DNA of 64,000 bases from Thiohalomonas sp963783235 (GTDB taxonomy: Bacteria; Pseudomonadota; Gammaproteobacteria; Thiohalomonadales; Thiohalomonadaceae), in assembly GCA_963783235.1 (NCBI GenBank), contig CAWAMN010000002.1, forward strand, positions 1,178,001-1,242,000. The letters run 5' to 3'. The notes beneath the pieces are model-generated. The model worked only from the letters and a program-made list of their open reading frames with translations, was not told the DNA's origin and did not search any database. How positions within the stretch are numbered: position 1 is the stretch's first letter; each line of letters begins with the position of its first letter. The position numbers were made by a program, and so were the translations under genes. Below, piece by piece: positions 45,507 to 56,376 of the stretch.

Positions 45507-46858
45507 AACGCCTGTTCGCCATTCTGTTGATGGCCATCCTCTGGCCCGCGCTTGTCCAGGCCGAGGGCGCCACTCACCTCGAGGAACTGCTGCATCAGAT
45601 CAAGGCGGCCGAAAGGCACGAGGCCTCAGTCCGTCAGCAGCGCGTGCGGACCTTCCTCGCCGAGAACACCGAGCAGCAGAAGCTGCTCGAAGAGATGCGC
45701 CGGCGCCTCGACGCCGAACGAAAAAGGAGCGAACGGCTCAAGGACAGCTTCGAGGCCAACGAGCAGCACCTGGCGGAGCTCGAAGCTGAACTGAAGCAGC
45801 GCACCGGCGATATGGGCGAGGTGTTCGGCACCGTGCGCCAGACCTCCAAGGATCTGACCCAGTACATCCGCGAATCCCTGGTGTCGCTGCAGGACCGGGA
45901 GCGGGTGGAGTGGCTGCGCCGCCTGGGGGAGAGCAAGGCCCTGCCGGACAGCGTGGAACTGGAACGGCTCTGGCAACTGATACAGGAGGAGATCGTCCAG
46001 TCCGGCCGGGTGGTGCGCCTGCCCGCCACGGTGGTGAACACCGAGGGGGTGGCCGGAGAGCAACCGGTGATCCGGATCGGCGTCTTCAATGCCCTGGACG
46101 GGCAGGGCCGCTACCTCAAGTATCAGCCGGAGACGGGGCGGCTGGTGGTCCTGCCGCGCCAGCCCTCGGGTTCGGTGCGCGACAGCGCCAAAACCTACGT
46201 TAACGGCGGCAGCGAAGGGATCGCCGGCCATGCGGAACTGGCCCTGGACCCCACCCGCGGCATGCTGCTCGGCATGCTGGTGGAGGCGCCGGACATGATC
46301 GAGCGGCTGCACCAAGGCGGCATTGTCGGCTACGTGATCATCGCCCTGGGGCTCTTCGGCCTACTGGTGGCGGTGGTGCGCCTCGGCTATCTGGCGTGGG
46401 TCGACCAGCGGGTGCGGCGCCAACTGAATGACCTCGCCAACGCCGCCGCCGACAACCCCCTGGGCCGGGTGCTGACAGTGGCGGCGCAAAACCTCAATGC
46501 GGACCCGGCCAATCTGGAGTTGCAGATCGATGAGGCGGTGCTGCGGGAGACCCCGCGGCTCACCCGCGGAGAGGGCCTGGTGAAACTGCTGGCCGGGGTC
46601 GCGCCGCTGCTCGGTCTGCTGGGCACCGTGGTGGGCATGATCGTGACCTTCCAGGCGATCAGCATGTTCGGGACCGGCGACCCCAAGCTGATGGCCAACG
46701 GCATCTCCCAGGCCCTGGTGACCACCGCGCTCGGCCTGATCGTCGCCATTCCACTGCTGTTCATGCACTCCCTGGTGTCCAGCCGCAGCCGGGCGCTCAT
46801 CCACATCCTGGACGAGCAGTCGGCCGGGCTCATCGCGCTGGGGCGGGAAACGCGCTGA
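45503..46858 (+). CDS. TtpC-like MotA/TolQ/ExbB proton channel protein with periplasmic domain
   Basis: 451 residues. Signal peptide (MKRLFAILLMAILWPALVQA), then ~230 periplasmic residues with a coiled coil (ERHEASVRQQRVRTFLAENT), a first membrane helix (GYVIIALGLFGLLVAVVRLG), and the ExbB-type pair (LLAGVAPLLGLLGTVVGMIV; GISQALVTTALGLIVAIPLL). The architecture matches TtpC of TonB2 systems, an extra ExbB-like subunit needed with ExbB2/ExbD2. It overlaps both neighbours, consistent with complex assembly. Confidence 0.92.
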   Translation: MKRLFAILLMAILWPALVQAEGATHLEELLHQIKAAERHEASVRQQRVRTFLAENTEQQKLLEEMRRRLDAERKRSERLKDSFEANEQHLAELEAELKQRTGDMGEVFGTVRQTSKDLTQYIRESLVSLQDRERVEWLRRLGESKALPDSVELERLWQLIQEEIVQSGRVVRLPATVVNTEGVAGEQPVIRIGVFNALDGQGRYLKYQPETGRLVVLPRQPSGSVRDSAKTYVNGGSEGIAGHAELALDPTRGMLLGMLVEAPDMIERLHQGGIVGYVIIALGLFGLLVAVVRLGYLAWVDQRVRRQLNDLANAAADNPLGRVLTVAAQNLNADPANLELQIDEAVLRETPRLTRGEGLVKLLAGVAPLLGLLGTVVGMIVTFQAISMFGTGDPKLMANGISQALVTTALGLIVAIPLLFMHSLVSSRSRALIHILDEQSAGLIALGRETR

Positions 46859-47373
46859 TGGAGGCCGTGCTGGAGGGCATCCAGCGATTCCTGGAGGCCG
46901 GCGGGCCGGTCCTCTGGGTCATCGGGTGGACGGCGGTGCTGCTGGCAACGCTGATCATCGAGCGCTACTGGTATTTTCGCCGCGACTTCCCGCGCTACAT
47001 GGCGAAAGAGGTGCGTCGGTGGGTCGAGCGCCGGGATCGCCACTCCTGGTATGCGCTACGTCTTCGCGATGCGCTCATTGCCGACGCCGGCGCCCGACTC
47101 AACCACACACTGCCCATGATTAAGACTTTGATCGCACTCTGCCCCCTGCTCGGGCTGCTGGGTACCGTCACCGGCATGATGGGTGTCTTCGACGTCATCG
47201 CCGTGCTCGGTACCGGGAACGTCCGGGCCATGGCCTCCGGGATCTCGCGCGCCACCATCCCGACCATGGCCGGCATGATGGTGGCGATCCCCGGCCTCTA
47301 TTTCCGCTCCCGACTGCAGCGGGAGATGAGCCGGCGGGTGGAGTATCTTTCCGACCGCCTGACCCTAGCCTGA
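46858..47373 (+). CDS. exbB: ExbB-type proton channel subunit
   Basis: 171 residues with three membrane helices (PVLWVIGWTAVLLATLIIER; IKTLIALCPLLGLLGTVTGM; SRATIPTMAGMMVAIPGLYF). It uses proton motive force to drive TonB together with ExbD. It is shorter than classical ExbB, as usual for the TonB2 type. The start shares a base with the stop of the previous gene (TGATG). Confidence 0.93.
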   Translation: MEAVLEGIQRFLEAGGPVLWVIGWTAVLLATLIIERYWYFRRDFPRYMAKEVRRWVERRDRHSWYALRLRDALIADAGARLNHTLPMIKTLIALCPLLGLLGTVTGMMGVFDVIAVLGTGNVRAMASGISRATIPTMAGMMVAIPGLYFRSRLQREMSRRVEYLSDRLTLA

Positions 47374-47383
47374 GAGCCCATCC

Positions 47384-47794
47384 ATGCGTCGCAAACGTCA
47401 CACGAACAACGACAGCGCCGAAGCGGATATCGACCTCACGCCCATGCTGGACGTGGTGTTCATCATGCTCATCTTCTTCGTGGTGACCACCTCCTTCATC
47501 AAGGAGTCGGGCGTGGAGGTCAACCAGCCGCGGGCCGACACGGCCCAGCAGCAGGATCAGGCCAACATCCTCATCGCCATCCGCCCCAACGGCGAGATCT
47601 GGATCGACGGCCGGGCGGTGGATGTGCGGGCGGTGCGCGCCAATGTGGAGCGCCTGCGCGCGGAGTTTCCCGAAGGACAGGTGGTCGTGCAGGGGGACCG
47701 GGAGGCGCAGATCGGACTGTTGGTGAAAGTGATGGACCAGGTGCGCCTGGCCGGGATCACCAATGTCGCCATCGCCGCGGATCAGGGTGAATAG
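47384..47794 (+). CDS. exbD: ExbD-type biopolymer transport protein
   Basis: 136 residues. One membrane helix (LTPMLDVVFIMLIFFVVTTS) carries the proton-relaying Asp (D23), followed by a periplasmic domain (ILIAIRPNGEIWIDGRAVDV; QVVVQGDREAQIGLLVKVMD). It assembles with ExbB and TonB. It lies 10 bp after exbB. Confidence 0.94.
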   Translation: MRRKRHTNNDSAEADIDLTPMLDVVFIMLIFFVVTTSFIKESGVEVNQPRADTAQQQDQANILIAIRPNGEIWIDGRAVDVRAVRANVERLRAEFPEGQVVVQGDREAQIGLLVKVMDQVRLAGITNVAIAADQGE

Positions 47795-47802
47795 GCGCAT
47801 CG

Positions 47803-48435
47803 ATGTATGTCTTCGTGCGCATTCTGTTTTCGCTGCTGGGGGGCCTGGCCGTGGCCACCTCCCTGTTTTGGGTGATGCAGCAGATGCTGGCGAGTGAAGC
47901 CGTGCTGAGCGAGGCGGAACGAAAACGCCCGGTGATGGAGTTCGTGCGCCTCAAGCGCGACACGCAGGTGCGCACCAAGGAGCGGGAGCTGCAGGAGCCG
48001 GAGCCGCCCGAGGAGGAGACGCCGCCGGATATCCCGCAACTGGAGATGGATGTTGCCCAGCCTACGGCCGCCCCCGACATCGATTTCAAGGCGCCCGACC
48101 TTTCCATGGCCATGAACGGCCCCTACATCGGCCCGGTGCGGACCGGCCCGCCCGACCGCGATGTCATGGCGGTCTCCCGCGTGCCGCCGCGCTACCCCTA
48201 TCGCGCCGAGCGCAGGGGTGTCGAGGGTTGGGTCAAGGTCTCCTTCCTGGTCACCGAGCAGGGCGATGTGCAGGATGCCGTTGTCGTGGACTCCCGGCCC
48301 GAGCAGATCTTCGATCAGGCGGCCGTTCGGGCGGTGCTGAAGTGGAAGTTCAAACCCCGGGTTCAAAACGGCAAACCGGTCGCGGTCCGGGTGGAGCAGG
48401 TGGTGAATTTCCGCCTCAGGGGGCGCGGGCGGTGA
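47803..48435 (+). CDS. tonB: TonB energy transducer
   Basis: 210 residues. N-terminal membrane anchor (LFSLLGGLAVATSLFWVMQQ), an acidic/Pro-rich spacer (EPEPPEEETPPDIPQ), and the TonB C-terminal domain with the YP box (RVPPRYPYRAERRGVEGWVK; ILKWKFKP-like VLKWKFKPRVQNGKPVAVRV). The short spacer is typical of TonB2-type proteins. It contacts the receptor's TonB box across the periplasm. Confidence 0.93.
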   Translation: MYVFVRILFSLLGGLAVATSLFWVMQQMLASEAVLSEAERKRPVMEFVRLKRDTQVRTKERELQEPEPPEEETPPDIPQLEMDVAQPTAAPDIDFKAPDLSMAMNGPYIGPVRTGPPDRDVMAVSRVPPRYPYRAERRGVEGWVKVSFLVTEQGDVQDAVVVDSRPEQIFDQAAVRAVLKWKFKPRVQNGKPVAVRVEQVVNFRLRGRGR

Positions 48436-49640
48436 TCGGGATCCGACGACTCAAAGGGCTCGTTCTGGCGCTGCTGATAGCTGCGGCGACGGCGCAGGCC
48501 GCCGACGGGCCGATGCTCTCGAAGTCGACCTACCGGGTGCTCAAGACCACCCAGGAGTGGCTCGATGCCGGGGCGACTGCCAAGGCGGTACAGCGGCTAA
48601 AGGCGCTGGTGAAGGAGACCGGCGAGCAGCCCTACGATCACGCGGTGGCGCTGCAGACCCTCGCCCATGCCCAGCTCACCGGGGAGAACTACGACGCGGC
48701 CATTCCCAACCTCAAGCGCAGCCTCGCCCTGGGTGTGTTGCCGCAGGAGGCGCAGCAGAATATCCGCCTCAACCTGGCGCAGCTCTACATGGCCACAGAG
48801 GATTTCCCGGCGGCCATCGACATCATGAACCGATGGTTAGAAAAGGCCGAAAAACCGCGCCCGGAGGCCTACGTGATACTGGGCAGCGCACACTACCAGC
48901 TCGAGCACTTTCAGCAGGCCATCCCTCCCATGCGCCGAGCCATCGAACTGGCCGATGAGCCGAAGGAGAGTTGGTATCAAACCCTGCTGAGCGCCTACAA
49001 CGAGAGTGAGGACTACGCCAACTGCGTGAGCCTGCTGCATACCATGCTGAAGCTATTCCCGGACCGGCCCGCCTACTGGCGGCAGTTGGCGGGGTTGGAG
49101 ATGATGCGCGAGCGCTACCCCGAGGCGCTCGCGGTGATGGAGCTGGCCTACCTGCGCGGCCATCTGGAAACCGAGCGGGACCTGCGCAACCTTGCCCAGC
49201 TCTATACCCACTGCGAAGCGCCCTTCCGGGCCGCCGAGATCATCGAACAGGGAATCGAAAAGGGGCGGATAAAACCGACCCGAAAGAACCTGGAGCAGGC
49301 CGCCAACGCCTGGTATCAGGCCAAGGAGCATAAGAGGGCCATCGCCGCGCTGGAGCGGGCGGCCGCCATCGACAAGGATCCCGAACTGGGCCTGCGGCTG
49401 GCGCAACTCTATATCTCCGCCCAGCACTGGGCCGAAGCCGAACAGAGCCTGAAACGCCTGCTGGATGGGAAACGACTGCAGGAGAAGCAAGCCGCCAAGG
49501 CCTCCCTGCTGCTCGGCATCACCCGCTATGAGCAGGACAAACCGGAGGCGGCCAAGAGCGCCTTCGCCACCGCCAAGCGCCACGCCTCCACCCGCCGCGA
49601 TGCCGAACAGTGGCTTGCCTTCCTCGAACACGACGCCTGA
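48432..49640 (+). CDS. TPR-repeat periplasmic protein of the TonB2-type operon
   Basis: 402 residues from a GTG start that overlaps the tonB stop (GTGA). This start gives a signal peptide (LKGLVLALLIAAATAQAADG); a longer frame inside tonB does not. At least six TPR-like helical pairs are visible (ALQTLAHAQLTGENYDAAIP; AYVILGSAHYQLEHFQQAIP; LASLLLGITRYE-type at the end). A TPR protein at this position is standard in DUF3450-ExbBBD-TonB operons and may support complex assembly or receptor binding. Confidence 0.9.
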   Translation: MIGIRRLKGLVLALLIAAATAQAADGPMLSKSTYRVLKTTQEWLDAGATAKAVQRLKALVKETGEQPYDHAVALQTLAHAQLTGENYDAAIPNLKRSLALGVLPQEAQQNIRLNLAQLYMATEDFPAAIDIMNRWLEKAEKPRPEAYVILGSAHYQLEHFQQAIPPMRRAIELADEPKESWYQTLLSAYNESEDYANCVSLLHTMLKLFPDRPAYWRQLAGLEMMRERYPEALAVMELAYLRGHLETERDLRNLAQLYTHCEAPFRAAEIIEQGIEKGRIKPTRKNLEQAANAWYQAKEHKRAIAALERAAAIDKDPELGLRLAQLYISAQHWAEAEQSLKRLLDGKRLQEKQAAKASLLLGITRYEQDKPEAAKSAFATAKRHASTRRDAEQWLAFLEHDA

Positions 49641-49652
49641 AGTGCCCTTTAG

Positions 49653-49792
49653 CAGGCTGTTGAAAAACACCCTCTCCAGAGGGAGAGGGCTGGGGTGAGG
49701 GGATTCAATAAAAGGTAAGTGACTGATTTTATCCCCCTCATCCTAACCTTCTCCCTCAGGGAGAAGGGATAAAAACCTTTTTCAACAGCCTG
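49653..49792. repeat. MITE-like palindromic element, copy 3, with TTAG direct repeats
   Basis: 140 bp with CAGGCTGTTGAAAAA/TTTTTCAACAGCCTG ends. TTAG occurs directly on both sides (49649-49652 and 49793-49796), the best candidate for a 4-bp target duplication. It lies 12 bp after the TPR stop and may serve as the operon's 3' structure. After it (49797-49889) there is no gene. Confidence 0.87.
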
Positions 49793-49889
49793 TTAGGTGA
49801 ACCTTGAAGTTCTACCCTTCGAGGAGCATGGTTCAATTCCTCTACGCCCATCGTAAAATAGGCTTCCCTGCACAGCGGCAAACATACTT

Positions 49890-50436
49890 ATGCAGACCCT
49901 TCAGCGCCTGATCCACTATCTGGACGCCGTTAACGAGACCACCGGACGCGCCGTTGCCTGGCTGACGCTGGGCATGGTGCTGGTGACCTTTGCCGTGGTG
50001 GTGCTGCGCTACGCCTTCAATGTGGGCTGGATCGCCATGCAGGAGTCGATCACCGACATGCACGCCGCCGTCTTCATGCTGGGGGCGGCCTACACCCTCA
50101 AACACGACGGCCATGTCCGGGTGGATATCCTCTATCGGTCGCCTCTCGGCCGCGCGGCAAGGCGTGGGTCGACCTGCTCGGACGCTGTTTCTGCTGCTGC
50201 CGGTGTCCGGATTCATCGCTCTGGGCCAGCTGGGACTACGTCACCAGCTCCTGGGCGCTGCAGGAGAGCTCCCGCGAGGCGGGCGGACTGCCCTGGGTTT
50301 ACCTGCTCAAGAGCGCCATCCCGGCGATGGCCATTCTGATGCTGCTGCAGGGGCTGGCACTGGCGCTGCGCAGCCTGCTGATCATCGGCGGCCACCCGGA
50401 AGCGGTTGCCGAGCACGACGCGGCGCGGGAGATCTG

Positions 50437-50437
<1 letters not shown>
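49890..50437 (+). pseudogene. dctQ: TRAP transporter small membrane subunit DctQ, multiply frameshifted
   Basis: The N-terminus is intact for about 83 codons (RAVAWLTLGMVLVTFAVVVL; LGAAYTLKHDGHVRVDILYR). From about 50138 the DctQ sequence jumps between frames several times: RLSAAR, then KAWVDLLG, then TLFLLLPVSGFI, then WASWDYVTSSWALQESSREA up to LIIGGHPEAVAEHDAAREI. At least four single-base indels lie within 90 bp. The protein sense survives in pieces, which suggests sequence error or very recent damage. The stop overlaps the dctM start (TGATG). Confidence 0.8.
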
Positions 50438-51828
<1,391 letters not shown>

Positions 51829-52155
51829 ATCGGATGTAACCACAGAGGACACAGAGTGTTGCGGAAATAAATTGCGGCATTTGGAGCTTCTGAACGGAGG
51901 TGCGGCGCAAAAACCCTAACGGCCGGTCTGGATGCACCGCAGAGAGCACAGAGGGTTCACAGGGCTTTTAGCGTTGATTACTCTCTGCGAACCTCCGCGT
52001 ACTCTGCGCCTCTGCGGTAAAATTTATTTCTTTTCCCTGGCGCTCTTTTTTCGAGGAATATGAACGGGTTTCTCCGTGTTCTCCGTGCCCTCTGTGGTTA
52101 CAAAGGGGGTGCCCCGTGTTCCCGTGCACCCCGTGGTTCAAGCAAAGGAGGTTCG
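51829..52155. repeat. CACAGAG/CACGGGG palindromic repeat cluster before greB
   Basis: 327 bp without a gene. AACCACAGAGGACACAGAG at 51838-51856 is inverted near 52077-52102 (CGTGTTCTCCGTGCCCTCTG, TGGTT). An inner pair GCACCGCAGAGAGCACAGAG (51931-51950) versus ACTCTGCGCCTCTGCGGT (52000-52017) is nested inside. A CCCCGTGTTCCCGTGCACCC block runs 52112-52131. The greB ribosome site AAAGGAGG lies at 52144-52151. Confidence 0.75.
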
Positions 52156-52659
<504 letters not shown>

Positions 52660-52816
52660 ACCACGGGGACACGGGGAGCACGGGGAACTGCTTTTTAACC
52701 ACAGAGGACACAGAGGAAAAAACCACCGAAAGCACCAAAGTCCATAAAGGGTTTACTCGGTGTCCTCTGTGGTTTTCTTTTTTTTACCCCGTGTTCCCCG
52801 TGCGCCCCGTGGTTGG
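52660..52816. repeat. Nested palindromic repeat between greB and dctP
   Basis: Outer arms ACCACGGGGACACGGGGAGC (52661-52680) and CCCCGTGTTCCCCGTGCGCC (52787-52806) with GTGGTT; inner arms AACCACAGAGGACACAGAGG (52697-52716) and TGTCCTCTGTGGTT (52761-52774). Between them is ACCGAAAGCACCAAAG and GGGTTTACTCGG, shared with the copy at 53984-54148. It sits between convergent genes and would form a long hairpin on either strand. Confidence 0.85.
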
Positions 52817-52819
52817 CCT

Positions 52820-53899
52820 TCAAAGGGCACGGGCATTCAGATAAGCACGCTCGGAGACGTCGTGCCAAGCCACCACTTGGTCACGGAAGGCCCGGAAGGA
52901 GTCGTAGACCTTCTTGGACATGGGGTCCTTGGCCGCGACTTCGGCCACCACCTGATCGGAGATCCCCTTCAGCTCCTTGAGAACGCTGTCCGGGAAGCGG
53001 CGCAGCTGGACATTGTGGCGGTTGACCAGGGTATCCAGCGCCTGGTTGTTGCGGGCGGTGAACTCCGAGAGCCATCGATGTTGGCGGCCTGGCAGGCGTT
53101 GGTGACGATGGCCTGCAGATCGGCCGGCAGCGCCTCGAACGCCTCCTTGTTGATGAAGGACTCCAGCACGGTGCCGGGCTCGTGCCAGCCGGGGTAGTAG
53201 TAGTACTTGGCGGCCTTGTAGAGGCCGAAGGCCAGGTCGTTGTAGGGGCCGACCCACTCGGTGGCATCGATGGCGCCGGACTGCAGGGAGGTGAAGATCT
53301 CGCCACCGGGGAGGTTCACCGGGGTGCCGCCGAGCGCGCTTCAGGACCTCGCCGCCCAGCCCGGGGATGCGCATCTTCAGGCCCTTGAGATCCTCCAGGG
53401 AATTGATCTCCTTGTTGAACCAGCCGCCCATCTGCACGCCGGTGTTGACCGCCGCCGTGGGCACCAGCCCGAACGGCGCATAGACCTCCTGCCACAACTC
53501 CATGCCGCCGCCGTGGTAGAGCCAGGCGTTCATCTCCTGGGCGGTCAGGCCGAAGGGCACCGCGGTGAAGAACTGCGCCGCCTCGCTCTTGCCCTTCCAG
53601 TAGTAGGAGGCGCCGTGGCCCATCTCGGCCGTGCCGCGGGAGACGGCGTCGAAGATCTCAAACGCCGGCACCAACTCCTTGGCGCCGTAGACCTTGACCT
53701 CGATGCGCCCGCCGGACATCTCGGTGATCAGCTTGGCGAGGTTGTTGGCGCCGGTGCCCAGGCCCGGAAAATTCTTCGGCCAGGTGGTGACCATCTTCCA
53801 GCGATGCTTCGTCTTCGCATGCACCGCCGGCGCCGCCAGTGTTCCCCCGGCCAGCACCGAACCGGCCCCGACCCCTTTGATAAAGTCACGACGTTTCAT
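52820..53899 (-). CDS. dctP: TRAP transporter substrate-binding protein DctP (TakP-like), paired frameshifts
   Basis: About 359 residues with a twin-arginine signal (MKRRDFIKGVGAGSVLAGGT), so it is exported folded. TakP-like sequence: WKMVTTWPKNFPGLGTGANN, SYYWKGKSEAAQFFTAVPFG and TGVQMGGWFNKEI. Between about 53340 and 53075 this frame is nonsense (Arg/His-rich). The true sequence continues in another frame (MNLPGGEIFTSLQSGAIDAT, EWVGPYNDLAFGLYKAAKYY) and then returns. A pair of compensating indels explains this. TakP relatives bind 2-oxo acids; the ligand here is inferred. It is opposite in strand to dctQM. Confidence 0.82.
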   Translation of the reverse strand: MKRRDFIKGVGAGSVLAGGTLAAPAVHAKTKHRWKMVTTWPKNFPGLGTGANNLAKLITEMSGGRIEVKVYGAKELVPAFEIFDAVSRGTAEMGHGASYYWKGKSEAAQFFTAVPFGLTAQEMNAWLYHGGGMELWQEVYAPFGLVPTAAVNTGVQMGGWFNKEINSLEDLKGLKMRIPGLGGEVLKRARRHPGEPPRWRDLHLPAVRRHRCHRVGRPLQRPGLRPLQGRQVLLLPRLARARHRAGVLHQQGGVRGAAGRSAGHRHQRLPGRQHRWLSEFTARNNQALDTLVNRHNVQLRRFPDSVLKELKGISDQVVAEVAAKDPMSKKVYDSFRAFRDQVVAWHDVSERAYLNARAL

Positions 53900-53983
53900 G
53901 GTTTCTCCCTTTCGTAGTCAATTCACCACAGACGCGCAGCGTTAACGGCGTATGTAACCGCAAACAAGCGAAGAGCGCAAAGG

Positions 53984-54148
53984 GATTGACCACGGGGTGC
54001 ACGGGGAACACGGGGGGGAACTGCTTTAAAACCACAGAGGGCACAGAGGAAAAATCACCGAAAGCGCCGAAATACAAAAAGGGTTTACTCGGTGTCCTCT
54101 GTGGTTTTCTTTTTAAGCCCCGTGTGCCCCGTGCTCCCCGTGGTTAGA
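53984..54148. repeat. Nested palindromic repeat between dctP and uvrD
   Basis: Same plan as 52660-52816: outer ACCACGGGGTGCACGGGGAA (53989-54008) inverted as CCCCGTGTGCCCCGTGCTCC (54118-54137); inner AACCACAGAGGGCACAGAGG inverted as TGTCCTCTGTGGTT. The core GGGTTTACTCGGTGTCCTCT is shared exactly with the other copy. It abuts the uvrD stop. Confidence 0.85.
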
Positions 54149-54149
54149 T

Positions 54150-56313
54150 TCACACAGCTTCAAGATTGGCGTAGCTCAGCACCAGCCACTTGCTGCCGAC
54201 CTCATCGAATGCGACCTGGACCCGGGCCTGAGCGCCCTGGCCCTCCAGAGCGAGGATCACGCCCTCACCGAATTTGGGGTGGATGACCCGTTGACCCAAC
54301 CCGAGGCCATCGGGGGTTTGGGCGGGGGCGCTGCGGCGGGAGGCGACCGGGATCGTCGCGCCCATCCCGCGCAGGCGGACCTCCTCGACGAACTGCGGCG
54401 GCAGCTCGTGCAGAAAACGCGAGGGGCGGGTGTAGTTCTCCTTACCGTAAAGACGACGCACCTCGGCGTGGGTGAGATAGAGCTGGCGCATGGCGCGGGT
54501 CATGCCCACATAACAGAGGCGGCGCTCCTCCTCCAGCCGGCCGGGTTCCTCCACCGACATCCGGTGGGGGAACAGCCCCTCCTCCATGCCGCAGACGAAG
54601 ACCAGCGGGAACTCCAGTCCCTTGGCGGAGTGCAGGGTCATCAGCTGTACCGAATCCTCCCACTCGTCCGCCTGGCCTTCGCCGGCCTCGAGGGCGGCAT
54701 GGGCGAGGAACGCCGAGAGGGCATTCATCCCTTCGTGCTGCTCCTCGTCGTACTCGAACTGGCGCGCGGCGTTGACCAGCTCCTCGAGGTTTTCAATGCG
54801 CGCCTGGCCGCGCTCGCCTTTCTCCTTCTTGCAGTGTTCGATGAGGCCGCTTTCGGTAATCGCATGCTGGACCGTATCGTGCAGTTCGAACGCCTCGGTC
54901 TCCTCGGCGAGGCGTTCGATAAGTTGCAGAAAGGCCTGCACCGCATTGCGCGCCCGCGCCGGGAGCTCGCTCCCCCCGGCCACCTCCATCGCCGCCATCC
55001 AGAGTGGCTGCTGATGAGCGGCGGCGCGTTCACGGATGGCCTGCACGGTGCGATCGCCGATCCCGCGGGTGGGGGTGTTGACCACCCGTTCGAACGAGGG
55101 GTCGTCGCCGCGGTTGGCGATCAGGCGAAGGTAGGCCAGCGCATCCTTGATCTCGGCACGCTCGAAAAAGCGCAAACCGCCATAGACCCGATAGGGGACC
55201 GCCGCCTGCATCAGGGCCTCTTCCAACACGCGCGACTGGGCGTTGGAGCGGTAGAGGATCGCCACCTCGGAGCGCGCACCGCCCTCCCGGTTCCAGGTGC
55301 GGATGCGATCCACGACAAAGCGCGCCTCTTCGAGCTCGTTGAAGGCGCCGTAGATGCGCATCGGTTCGCCCTTCTCGCCTTCTGTCCACAGCTCTTTGCC
55401 GAGCCGATCGGCTATTGTGGGCGATCAGCCCGTTGGCGGCGGCGAGGATCGTGGCGGTGGAGCGGTAATTCTGTTCCAGACGAATGAGTTGCACGTTCGG
55501 GAAATCCCGGCGGAACTGATGGATATTCTCCACCCGGGCGCCGCGCCAGCCGTAGATCGATTGGTCATCATCGCCCACCACGAAGACCTGGCCGGAATCG
55601 CCGGCCAGCAGCCGCACCCAGGCGTACTGAATGGCATTGGTATCCTGAAACTCGTCCACCAGGACGTGGCGGAAGCGCTGCCGGTAATGGGCCAGCAGAT
55701 CGGGATGGTCGCGCCATAGTTCGTGGGCACGCAGCAGCAGTTCGGCAAAGTCCACCACGCCGCCGCGCCCACACGCCTCCTCATAGGCCTGATAGATGCG
55801 CACCAGCTGTGCCTGCACCGGATTGCCCTGAGCGTCGACATGTTCGGGGCGCAGCCCTTCGTCCTTGCGGGCGTTGATGAACCACTGCGCCTGCTTCGGC
55901 GGCCAGTTGGTTTCATCGAGCTGCAGCTCGCGCAGCACACGGCGCACCATTCGGTACTGATCGTCGGAGTCGAGGATCTGAAAGCTCTGGGGCAGACCGG
56001 CCTCGTGCCAGTGCTGGCGCAACAGGCGGTGGGCGATGCCGTGGAAGGTGCCCACCCACATGCCGCCGGCGGGCATCTGCAGCAGGGATTCGATACGCCC
56101 GCGCATCTCCCGTGCGGCCTTGTTGGTAAAGGTCACCGCGAGAATGCCGAAGGGCGAGACGCCTTCGGTCCGAATCAGCCAGGCGATGCGGTGCGTAAGC
56201 ACCCGGGTCTTACCGCTGCCGGCACCGGCGAGGACCAGCAAATTACCGGCCGGAGCACAGACTGCCTCGCGCTGGGCCTCGTTCAGGGGGTCAATGAGAT
56301 CGGAAACGTCCAT
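54150..56313 (-). CDS. uvrD: DNA helicase II UvrD, with one frameshift
   Basis: About 720 residues when joined. SF1A helicase for nucleotide excision and mismatch repair. Part 1 (56313 to ~55412): MDVSDLIDPLNEAQREAVCA, Walker A LVLAGAGSGKTRVLTHRIAW, Walker B HVLVDEFQDTNAIQYAWVRL, motif III VVGDDDQSIYGWRGA and IV IRLEQNYRSTATILAAANGL. Part 2 (~55405 to 54150): EPMRIYGAFNELEEARFVVD, VQLMTLHSAKGLEFPLVFVC and EERRLCYVGMTRAMRQLYLT. A single-base shift near 55405-55412 separates them. Because the gene is important and otherwise intact, a sequence error is more likely than decay. Confidence 0.9.
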
Positions 56314-56376
56314 GGGGCGGATGGTATCAGAGGCGGTCAACGGGGGTGAAAAGCGGTCGGTACAATTTTTGTCCGC

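Noticed and set aside
49797..49855. tRNA-like stretch (GGTTCAATTCCTCTACGCCCA) after the third MITE
   Set aside because: The T-stem does not pair (CATGG versus CCTCT), there is no CCA and no 5' half; the resemblance is limited to the T-loop.
52660..54148. CACGGGG/CACAGAG repeats as a CRISPR or as tandem repeats
   Set aside because: They are inverted, not regularly spaced direct repeats, and flank ordinary genes.
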